Shown piece after piece: positions 49,001 to 61,000 of a DNA stretch of 64,000 nucleotides. The position numbers were made by a program, and so were the translations under genes. The notes under the pieces were generated by a model. That model had not been told where the DNA came from. It worked only from the letters and a program-made list of their open reading frames with translations, and did no database searches. Source of the DNA: Narthecium ossifragum (Eukaryota; Streptophyta; Magnoliopsida; Dioscoreales; Nartheciaceae); contig OY986963.1 in assembly GCA_963920575.1 (NCBI GenBank), positions 844,896 to 908,895 on the forward strand, read 5' to 3'. Position 1 is the first letter of the stretch; each line of letters begins with the position of its first letter.

Positions 49001-52000
49001 ACATAATTAATTTTTGATGTTCATAATCATGTTCTAATGGTATCTCACTGGAATTTACAACATCTCATATGCTTGCCTTATTGTCGAACAGGAATCAGCA
49101 TTGCTATTTAACCCTTATGAGACTTTTATTTCTGCCCTCTTACTCTCGTACTTGTTATTGTTGGAGGTGCAATCCTTTCTTTTATGCCATCTTGACCATT
49201 AGACCAGAGACTTGATTGGCCTTTTTGGCTGATTGTCATAGAACCTGCCAATTACCAGTAGAGGCTGTTTGAGAGTTTACGGAACCCAGTGATGTGTGGA
49301 GTGTGGACATTTGAAATAATTGACAGAGAAAAACACCATAATCAAATCGGATCTCTCACGGTTCTTAAGAAGAGTTTGACGAGCTCAGCATATCTTTTCT
49401 GTTACAGTCAATGCAGCCTCTTTATACACCTTTAGTTTTTATGTGCTTTACTATCATGAATCTTATGCACCTTTGTGATTGTTCTACTTGTCCTCGTTCT
49501 TTCATGTCTATTCACCTCTGTTACGTCAATGAAGCCTCTTTATACACCTTGCCCTGTTTGGTACCGGGATAGGATTGGTTGCACCTATCCCGGGATAGCA
49601 CCCAAACATGGCCTTATCCTGGGTGAGGATAACATTTATCCTGGGATTAGGAATCCCAGGATTGAAGGGTCTTTCACGTAAAAAGGGGTCTTGCGGGGGG
49701 TTTTATGTAAAAACCCCACCTACTCTCTTCTTCTTCTCTCCCCGATTGTATTGATGCCCTCTCTTCATCCTCACCGGCTGGATCTGAAGGAGAGAGAGAG
49801 AGACGAGGAGAGAAGGGGGAAGGAAGAGGGAGTGGGAGGAGGAAGGGGGATCGCCGGGGCCAGAGAAGAAGGGAGGAAGAGATCGAGGAAGAAGACCGGG
49901 AGAAGGAGAGGTGGATCTCGCCGGAAAAGGGGTAGATCCAGTGAGATTTCCGCCGGATTTCGTCTCCTTCTTTGTCCTCTTCCACGCTCCCTCTCCTCCA
50001 TTCCGACACCGCTCCGGTCTTCCCTGAGATCCCCTGCACCATTGACGATTCCCAATCGACGCCGGCGACCCCACGGTCACCTTCGTCTCCTTCTTGATCT
50101 TCCCTGCGGCTACTCTCCATTCCGACGCCACTCCGGTCTTCTCCGAGACCCCTGCGCCACTGACGACTCCCAATCGATGCCGGCGACCCCACGGTCACCT
50201 TCAGCGTCCTCAAACGCATCACCATCACCTACGCTGATCTCGCGACATTAGATGTACCAGTGGAGGCTGGAGGCGGTGGCTGTGGGAGGCGGGTTTGTGG
50301 AGGGAGAGGGGGCGCCGCAGGTGACCGTGGTTGGGGTGAGCTCGTCGGGGTTAATGGAGAAGGAGAGGAGATGGTGTTGATGCTCGAGTCGGGGGAGGTG
50401 ATGAGTTCACTGGCTTGGGAGGGTGGCTGCTAAGTGGAGGAAGGAGAGGGGTGGCTATCGGTGAGAGAGATGAGGATGAGGGTGGTGTTGAGGATGGTGG
50501 AGCTTGGCTGGCCGGTGCTGATGGAGTTCACCGGAAGTTAAGAGCTCGTTGAACGCATTATTGAGCTAATTTGACCGATTTCACTATTAATTTTTCATGG
50601 TTTCATATAAATTTTAATCTAATTAATGAATAATTTCTAATTTGATTAGTTTGAATGGATCTACTATTTATTTTATATTATTTTAATAATATATAACCAA
50701 AATGTTGTTATTATATTAATATAAATGGGTATGTATGGTGATGTGTTGACGTGTATAACCATGTCACGTTACCATGCTACGTCATGTGGCGACGCGATTC
50801 TTTTTCGCGTCCGCTGTAGGTGGAGGTCACGTGTACGTCGCTGGCGGGCACGGCGCCGGCAAGAACGCCCTCAACACCGCCGAGTCATATGACCCGGTGG
50901 AGGACGGGCGGGCATCGATGCCGACGATGGCGGAGGAGCGGGCGTCTGTCGGAGATGGCAAATAAGCGGGCGTTGATATGAGAGGGATTAGCTGGTGGAG
51001 GCGTCGAACAAGACGGATGGGGTGGTAACATTATACTTTATTATAATATATTCAAGTTAATTATGTTGAATATGTTATTCAAAAGTTAAGGTGAATATAT
51101 GTATCATAATATTAATAAAACAAGATAATATTATTAATTAAATGATATAGTTTATCATATTACATGTATTATTATATTATTAAGTAATTGGGTAAAAATC
51201 ATTTTTATCCCCTCTAGTTTCAAGGTTTTTCAGTTTAAACCATGCGTTTTAAAACGTAACAAAACAGACCCTGTAATTACAATAATTTCATTTAAAATCC
51301 AAATTACTGACGGCCGTTTCTTGACTTAACGGCCGTTAGTAATTCATTTTGGGAAAATATCATTTTGGTCCCCTCTAGTTATAGGGTTTTTCATTTTAAA
51401 CCCTATGGTTACAATAATTTCATTTTAAACCTTGTGTTTCAAAACGTAACAAAACAGACCCTGTGGTTACAATAATTTCACTTTAAACCCAAATTTAGTA
51501 ACGGCCGTTACAGACTTAACGTCAAACTGGCTTTGACCCAATGTTGACTGGTTTATTCTGTTCTCTCTCTTCTCTCACTGATCTCCCTCTAGGCGCTTGT
51601 GGCTTCCCGCCGCTAGACCGCCCGGGCACCCCACCTCAAGATCTCTCTCGACAGGCTGAGATCTTAGGCGACCCAAGATGGGATTTTTAGGTGACCCAAG
51701 AGGCCATTACTCTAATCTCTTCCTTCACATTGGTGGCCTTCTACTCCTGCAGATTACCGCCGCCACCCATGCAAGCTCTTCCCAGCTCTCTCCGTTGCAA
51801 ACCAAGACGATGCTCCGCCTCCAGCGCATCCTCGAGTACCCGCCGGCCCTCTCTGTGGTCAACATGCTCTTCACCTAGCTGGTCCATGCATGGGATGCTT
51901 GCTTTGACAACTATGATTGTAATGGGGCAGCGAACGAGCTGGGGTGAGGCTGACGACAAGACGGCCGTTTGGCGTTAAGTCCGTAACGGCCGTAATTAAA

Positions 52001-55000
52001 TTTGGGTTTAAAATGAAATTATTGTAAGCATAGGGTTTAAAATGAAAAACCTTGAAACTAGAGGGGACCAAAATGATATTTTCATTTTCATTTTGAACCC
52101 TGTGTTTCAACAAACGGCCGTTACTAAATTTGGATTTAAAATGAAATTATTGTAACTACAGGGTCTGTTTTGTTATATTTTGAAACACAGGGTTTAAAAT
52201 GAAAAACCCTGAAACTAGAGGGGACCAAAATGATTTTTACCCTAAATAATTTATTAAAGCCAAGGTGAATATTATATGCATTATCATATTCCATCTTTTT
52301 CACCTTTTTTATCCAAACACCATTTCCTTATCCCAAGTAATCATTACTTTCTTATCTCTGCTTTTCAACCAAACACCAAAGTGGAATAACTTTTATCCCA
52401 CAACTTATCCCACATACTAATCTCTATCATCTCTAATCCCGGAATAGACTATCCCTCAACCAAACGCAACCCTTGGGTTTTCTTGCACTTTTCAGCATTC
52501 GTGTTGTCACGCTAGATTTGCATATTGGCAATTGCAGAAATTTAGCTTCTTCATTTATATCGTGTAACGATTCTTAGCAGTGGGCGTATGATATCTCTGC
52601 GTCTTACTTAAGTTGCTTGAAACTTCAACTAAGCATATCAGCTACTATTCCTGTCCATCCTGTATGTCTTTTGCCACACCCAGTTTACACTGTGGACCTA
52701 TGTGCCTTACTATCATGAATCTTATTTGTTTCATTTCCTACATTGTTTTTTGGTTTCCTCCTTTTGTGTGCCGTGAACTTTCTTTGTTTGATGGTTTCTC
52801 CTGTAATCACCACCAATCTTTTGCTAGTTAATTTGTACCCTTTCTGGATTTTTCTACATACCTATCTACATAAGCTATGGATACAACATAATCACGTGTT
52901 CATATATCACAAATCTTCTCCCTCTTCCCTATCTTTGTGGTGGTGGGGAGTGGGATGTGATTTTGTGTGTATGGATGCATATACCCTTTTTTTTACTATC
53001 CATGTCTATGTTCATAACATGTATCAAAAGCCTTACATTCGTTTCTCGTCATTTTGTTATTTCTAAGTACTTACATATTTCATGTGCAACCATAGTTAGA
53101 GTTCCTATGAGACTGCTTTGGTTTGGTAGTTTTGATAATGTTAAGCATGCCTTCTAGGGGGAAAATGGAAGGCCAAACTATGTTGGTAAGATCTTGGAGT
53201 TCTTCGAAACCTTAGATGGGGAGTGCCATTTCACAGCTCAATGGTTCTTCCGTGCCGAAGATACCGTGAGTTGTACTCTTTATCCTTTGATGATGAAATT
53301 TTATGTTAATATGATATTCAAGGAGTTGAATCTTTGTTAGAGAATAGGGCTTAGAAAATTAGCTTTGAATCAAAACAAAGTGCTAATCTATTCTCGCTGT
53401 ATGTACTTAACGTTCGTGCTCTTCATTGTCTCAGGTTATAAAAGATCAAGCAAGTTTTCATAACAAGCAGAGATTATTTTTCTCTGATTTAAGGAATGAC
53501 AACTTGTTAGATTGCATTGTCTCCAAAGCCGAAGTTATACAAGTTCTTCGTAGTGTATGCATCAAGATGGACTTTTCCTGCTATCAATCTATTTTGACTG
53601 TGTGACATGAATGTTATTTTTGTCCATATCTGAAAATTTTGGAGTTGGTTTGTTTATAACTTGGCTTTTTCCCTATGTTCCTTGGAATTCTAATTTTTTT
53701 TCCTGCAGGAAGATTCTAAGCCTAAATCAATTCCGTCTGTTCAGTATTTTTATGACATGAAATATTCTGTTGAATACTCTACATTCTACAGCATGGAAAG
53801 AGGTAAGATCTTCAGTTTGATCATAGTGATCTGAGATACTAGAAATTCTTAGTTTCATACATTTTTGCTAATTTCTTGCTGCTAAAACTGTGCTTTTCGA
53901 GGTGATTTGTTGCTTGAATGAAATCACTGTTGTCCTCTATTGTTTCTAAGGTATAGCTGACTAAGCATTCAGCTTCAACATCAATTGATTTTCAAAATAG
54001 CTCCTTGGTGCTAATGACAGATTTTGAATGATATGCTATACATTTAGTTTTACTTCTTACATATCCAGCTTTCGAGTCAATGTATGTTTTAGTTTCTTTA
54101 CGTGAGATGAGTGCTTCAATGGTTTCTGAAAAGACTGCAGGAGAATTTGGGTACCTGATTTTTTTAGGGATTCTGAACATCGTATCTTCTATGTGGGGGA
54201 TATTCATTCCCGTATCTTTTCTATGGGATTTCTAGTATCCATTCTCTTTGTTCTCATTTTCTCACTGGTCAACATTGAAAAGTTATGGTCATTTTCACTG
54301 GTTATAGTTGAGACTTGAGACATTCATTTGCCCATTTCTAAAGGACTAGAGAAATTCTGCTTTAACATAGGTATGCACGATGGCTTTTCTCAGTTTGGTC
54401 AGCGCTGAAGCGTCAACTTTTGTCCATTTGTTCCAGAAGATTAAAGCTATCAAGTTGTGCAGTATTAGACTGCCCTTTGTTCGATATGTGATCTTGAAAA
54501 ATTTATAAGTTATAAGCAGAGTATTGATCTAAAAGGCAAAATGGAGGCTGTTTATGATTAGGTTTCCCTTTTAAATGACCATCTCCTCAAATATATTTGA
54601 CAAGATTGTTAGCTAGTTTGTATAAATACCCTTGAGCATGATTGTGGCTCAGATAGTTGATCAAAGCCATAAACCACAATGTGGTTAAGTGATGAATAGG
54701 CTAACTCTATCTCAGAGTTCTTTCTTTCCATATTGTTTTGATAGAGTCCTCGAGAGTCTTCTCTGATATACAAGGTAAAGCTAATTCTATATTGCATGTT
54801 TGATGCACATATGTTTGCCATTCTAGATATGCTCCTAGTATATAACTTTTCAGCTATTGCACTTCTTATTGTGTCAGCATTTTGGGAGTATTGACTGCAT
54901 TACCAGGGGAGTTGATCTAGTCCTATGCATAAGTTTCAGATAATTCAGGAGAAAAGAGTGACTTTTCTTCGTCTAATTTCTCTGGAGTCACTAACATTAG

Positions 55001-58000
55001 CAACTTTGAGAGAGGGCCTTTATCAAAGCAAGATCATCCCACGTGCACGTCTGTACAGAATGACTTGGCACTACTAGATCTCTACTGTGGTTGTGGTGGA
55101 ATGTCCACTGGGCTTTGCCTTGGAGCTCAAGCTGCTGGTCTAAATCTAGTTACGGCAAGTACCATATACTATTCGTTATAGTCAAGATGGTAACATTGTT
55201 TTTTCTATCAATCATAGTACAAGCTCACCTGCTACTATTTTTTCTGTAGAGATGGGCTGTTGATTTCAATGATGCTGCATGTGAGACTTTGAAATTTAAT
55301 CATCCAGAGACTCAAGTATGCTACATGTTCATATTTCTTTGCAATCATTTATTGCTATTCCTTAATACTTGAACTTGAAGCATAACATCCATTTGCCACC
55401 TTGACTAGGTTAGGAACGAGTCTGCTGCTGATTTTTATGCTCTACTAAAGGAGTGGAAAAATCTGTGCAAAAAATATGTGGTTGGCAGAGCAGCAAAACG
55501 ACAAGAATCTAATTCAAGGGATTCTAGGCTAAACAATTCCTGTATGAAGAGAGATGGATCTGCAATTCCTCCTGGAGAATATGAAGTCCTTAAGCTAGTA
55601 GATATCTGCTATGGTGATCCCAATAATGCCGGAAAGCGTAGCTTGAAATTTAAGGTTGCTAAAAGATCGTTCTTTAGCACCTTCATCTTGTTTATTTAAT
55701 TTTGCTTTCTCTGCTGTTGTGCTCATCAAGTCTTCTAGTTTCTCTTTCCCTCTCCTGTTGAGTGCTCTGCTAGGTAATAAGCATAGAGTTTAAGCATACC
55801 TTTTACCAGCTTAAGCTATGCCTTTTACCCTTTGAATATTATTATGCTTTTTGGGAATAAACCTTCTTTCTTCACGTTTAATGAGACTTCATGATTTTTG
55901 TTGCATAACTGGTCATGTACAGGTCCGCTGGAAGGGTTATAGTCCAAGTGACGATACTTGGGAATCACCCGAGGCATTGCGGTATGAGATCCATCCTAAA
56001 CATTTTTTTTTTCTGCATCTGTTAACTGCATCTCATGATTGAAATATTTTCAGCAATTGTCAAGAACGAGTACAAGAATTTGTGACAGAAGGACATAGAG
56101 AAAAGATACTACCACTCCCTGTAAGTGTTTGTCGTGGAAAACGTACTAGCTTCTTTTTGGGATTCATTTTTACAAATCTACATGATTCTTGGGAAATCAA
56201 TCTAGAATGAGAGGAAATGTGTACAGCTATTCTCCATCAATTTTTCTAACTTCTTCTTTTTTAGGGAGATGTAGATGTTCTATGTGGAGGCCCTCCTTGT
56301 CAAGGGATCAGTGGCCTTAATCGATTTAGGAATTTTGATGAACCTCTCAATGATGAAAGGAATCGCCAGATAGTTGTCTTCATGGATATTGTACAGTTCC
56401 TAGAACCTAAGTATGTTTTAATGGAAAATGTCGTTGATATATTGAGATTTGCAAAGGGCTCTCTTGGACGATATGCTTTGAGTCGTTTGGTTCACATGAA
56501 CTACCAAGCAAGATTAGGGATTATGTCAGCTGGATGTTATGGACTCCCACAATTTCGTTTGCGTGTATTCTTATGGGGTTGCCAACCCTGCCAGGCAAGC
56601 TTCTTCTTAATTTTGTTACTCTGAAAGCTAATGTGGTGTGCAGTTGTGCACCCCATGTTTAATTACCGTGTTGTTGCAGAAATTACCCCAATTTCCTCTT
56701 CCTACCCATGAAGTGATTTCGAAGGGTGGTGCTTCAGTTGAGTTTGAGGTAATTTTTATAACCACCTGTGCTGTTCACTTTTTTATCGATCTAATTTCTC
56801 TTGACATGTAGTAGTATTGTGAGGAATGGAGAAAAAAACGTGCTAGATAACAGTAGCATTTATGTGTCAATCCAGTTTCGAAGCTTTAGTTCTTCTTCTG
56901 GTCACTTGCTCTTGTGATATTGCTAGTGGATAAGAACATGCTATCTAGAGTAGCCGTGACTGCTAGAGAAGTTCTAATTGTGTGCACCTACTCACTATAG
57001 CTATCATGTATTCTGTGCAACTTAGCTGTTTAGCTAAATATTGCGCCATCTGAGTCTTATTGGGCAATATTGTATCTTTATCGGGATATTTTACTCATCA
57101 TGAATGACAGGAGGATACAATGTATGCAATACAGCTTGAAATGACTATTGTTGTCTAAAAAGAATTTTAGATTTTTCTGTCCTATTCTTCTAGTACACTG
57201 CTAAAGAAAGTTAAAATTCCTTTTATTTTCTTCTGGGACATATAGTAAAACCAATACTTTGAAGACTGCTTCGATGATATTATCAGATAGAATCTTCTCC
57301 ATTGTACTTGGAGGCATGGATTTCCGTGCCGGTCCGGCATTGTGCGTGCCGCCCGGTACGTACCGTGCCAGGGGGTTAGCGGCATCGAAACCCCCCCGTA
57401 CCATGCCAAGAAGAAGAAGAAGAAGTAGGAGGAGGAGGAGAAAGAAGAAAAAGGAGAATGGCACGGGGGCGTGCCGGTCCGGCGCACATCCGCGCCGGCG
57501 GCACGTAGCATGCCAGTAGGCTGCGTGCACGGCGCGTGCCACCGGGATGGCAATCCATCCTTGGAGGCTAAAGATTACGACACAAATGAATGATGGATCC
57601 TTGTTCTATGTTTCGATTGTCCTCATTCTCATTTTCTTTCCCTTTTATCGTCACCATCTCGCGCAAATCTACAAACAAATATCATTCAGTGTTTTTATCA
57701 CTTTTAATATTCCTTGGATTAGTTTATATTATCTTGTTGCTGGTCCAGAGCCTACGGATATGATAAGTATTGTGTACTGTCCAATTCCAATTTGGGCAGA
57801 CACCTGTGACCACCGGTTGTTTTTTTGTTGTTGTGAGTAGTCCTTGAGTTTGCTGGCTCTAGGTGTTGTCTTTCTATGTAGAAGTCATTGCTAATACTGC
57901 CGTAAAGTGAAGAAATGTCTTTTGTATAGCAGAACAAGAATTATCGACTTGGTCCGATAACAGGCCCCAAACCAGGTCGACCCTATTGCTTTGAAAAGGC

Positions 58001-61000
58001 TTGGTGCCGGTTGACCAGTAAATACTGGTTTCGACCAATAAATACTGGCTGAAACTCAACACCAAGCAGTCCACCACTTTATGCCTTTTATCCCGAAGAG
58101 TCTTGCTGATGCTTTTCAACTGGGACAGGGTTTCCTGTGAACAGAAATCCTTGTAGTAGAATGGAAAAAAGATGGCACTTATCTTCCAATGCAGCCTTTT
58201 CTCATATCACCACTCATCTCCAACTGCTTGGGCGTGATCATGAATTGTGTGCTGTGCTTGAGGTTCTTCATTTTTCAATCAGCAATTATTTCGTTTCCAA
58301 TTTGTAGTATCCCTGAAAATTTAGCTCATGAATGGCTGATTTGCTATTTGCCTCTTTCATTGTGGTAAGGGAAATTCTATATGCACCACACTTATTGCTA
58401 AGTACACTACAATCCTGTACAATCGGTAGTCTACTAGCGAACACTATGCTATCATGTTTGGTAGTCCACTATAGAACACTATGCTAACATGTTCGGTGGT
58501 CAACAACTGAACTGTGTAATCAACGTTCCACAATTCAGTGGTTGACCACCGAATATGTTAGCATAGTGTTCGGTAAGGGACTCCGGAACATAAAAAATTG
58601 TGGTGCACTTAGTAATTAGTGTGGTGTATTTAGAATCACCCTTTTGGTAATCTGGATATGGAAATTTTTCATGTTTTCCCACATTGGAGTCAATGTGTGT
58701 TCCTTTACTGTCATGTTTATACCTTGTATGAAACTAGGGCACATCACATTCTGATCTAGTTGACAGGATGTGACTCTCCTCTTGTGCCTCTTGCTAATAT
58801 TTTCTGTTTTAACTGTTCAAATTTTTGTGGCTACTGGGGAGAAGTCTACTTCTCACCATAGAAATATCCAAAAACACGGTCGCGACACATTTTTTACTCA
58901 TAATCAAACTCAATTTACATGTCTTTTCTCTATTCAAGATCTAGAACTTCATAGTTTTACTTGCAAAAATCATTTTATGTAGGATGTGAATTGTACTGTT
59001 TTCCTTTATTCACTGTACCTTATAGATAGAGGTTTCCCTGGAATCATTTTTAGGATTCTAGCAACATTCTCTGTTTGTATATTTGATAAATCAAAATTTC
59101 GCAGATAGAACTGTAATGCCACTTCCATGTTACTTGTTATTTCTTCTTGGACCCCCCCCTCCTTTCTCCCTCTTCCAATACTCATATGCTGTTGCCACAC
59201 ATGCAATTATTTGGCATTGCAGCGTAATATTGTAGCCTATGATGAGGGGCAACCACGTCATCTGGAAAAAGCTCTCGTTCTTCAAGATGTTCTTTCTGAT
59301 CTTCCACCTGTAAGTTCATTGGCTTCATTCTTATTGGAGATTATTTTTTATACCCTTCTAAATACTGCTAATTGTCTCAATAGCCCTCTAAAGTTGGAAA
59401 TTGTCTATATACCCTTGCAAATACCTTTTTTTTTTAATCTACATACGGTTATGACCAACTTTGACCATGGCTGATTCTGAAATATAAAGTTGCTCGTGGC
59501 CAATTTTGAGTCATATTTGTTTCCCAACAATAGTGATATTAAGCCATGAGAACTCTCAATGTCAATATTAGCCATGGTCAAAGTTGGTCATAATGGTATG
59601 TAGACAATTTCCAACTTTAGAGGTGTATCGAGACAATTAGCAATATTTGGAAGGCTATATAGACAAAGGCCCTTTGTTATTGCTTCGATGCTTGTACTGA
59701 AATGGACAACATGCTTCTTCATGATTTTTCAGGTCACAAATTCTGAAGTTCGTGAGCAAATGCCATATGGAAGAGGGCCAAAAACAGAGTTTCAGAAATA
59801 TATTAGGACACCTAAGCTCGGTGCGTCAACTTTTATTTGAAGGCGATGTTTTGGTCAATTCGATTATCTTTAGCTCACTAGAGAGTACTACGAGTTCCGA
59901 TACCTTATTTCACTTTCATTTACTTTGTGATTTAAGCTTCTTGAGAGGTTCCTGATACTGTATATTACAGCTATATATTGGATATCAGCTGTTTTACAAG
60001 TCTCGATACATTACCGTGTATAATTAAGTGTAAGAGCATTCCCAACATATTCCCTATCCCATTCCCTATCTCTAAATTTAGGAAATATGATTAGAATGTG
60101 TTATCCAACAGATTCCCTATCCCTATAATCATTCCCTATCCCATTCCCTAAAACCAACTTGGTTCCCTATATTTAGGGAACCAAAACTCATTCCTTAAAT
60201 TTTAAAATAGTATTATTTTACACACTCTCTGCCACATCAGCATAAATAATATGATTAGTGATTTGGATTATATATATGTGTATATGTGTCTATAATATAT
60301 ATATATATATTAAAATAATATTATATATATATGTATATTCACACACATATACATATATATATATAAAATACTATTTTAATATACATATATATGTGTGTGT
60401 ACATATACATATACACATATACATACATACATATATGTATATGTGTATGTATATGTGTGTGTATATATATAATATATGTGTGTGTGTATATATATATATA
60501 TTGAAAGTCATTAAAAAAATGATTGAAAATTTAAATTTTAAAGTTTTTAAGTGATATAGGGAATCCGTTGGTTGAACAAGCCAAAAAGTGATTCCCTATA
60601 TTAGTGAATGACATCAAATCACTTTAAAGTGAGGATAGGGATAGGGATAGGGAAGCTGTTGGGAATGCTCTAATGATGACTATAATCATCTTGCATCGAA
60701 CTTCTTCCATATCATGTTGTATGGCTGCTTCATTTTCTATTTATATCCATTCTGCTTGATAAACAATGTATATATGATTGTGTGTGCATGCGTGGGTGGG
60801 TGTTTGCGTGCTTGCATTGTCTATATATGTGTGTGGCCGCATGCACGGATGTACATTTATATGTTGCTACCATAAGTAGGTCATTATTATTGCAGCAAGT
60901 TTGTATGCTTACAGCTTGCAATTTGTATTAGTAGTAGTCGAATAAGCAAACTTGGAACTCGAAGCAATGATGACGATGATGAAAAAAATGAGCTGGTTAA

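Larger units (their letters stand above)
49551..52472. mobile_element. Composite DNA-transposon insertion in chromomethylase intron 3
   Basis: The left boundary GCCCTGTTTGGTACCGGGATAG and the reverse complement of the right boundary, GGGTTGCGTTTGGTTGAGGGATAG, form an imperfect terminal inverted repeat. Both ends continue into ATCCC/GGGAT-rich DNA. Flanking CCTT on both sides is a possible target duplication but overlaps the ends. The interior holds a GC-rich part with a tandem duplication, an F-box/kelch fragment and a nested Mutator-like element. No transposase frame was recognised. Exact ends are uncertain by a few bases. Confidence 0.6.

Noticed and set aside
60258..60554. 98-codon plus-strand frame
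   Set aside because: It translates an AT/ATGT microsatellite inside the Harbinger MITE (Ile/Tyr/Val/His repeats).
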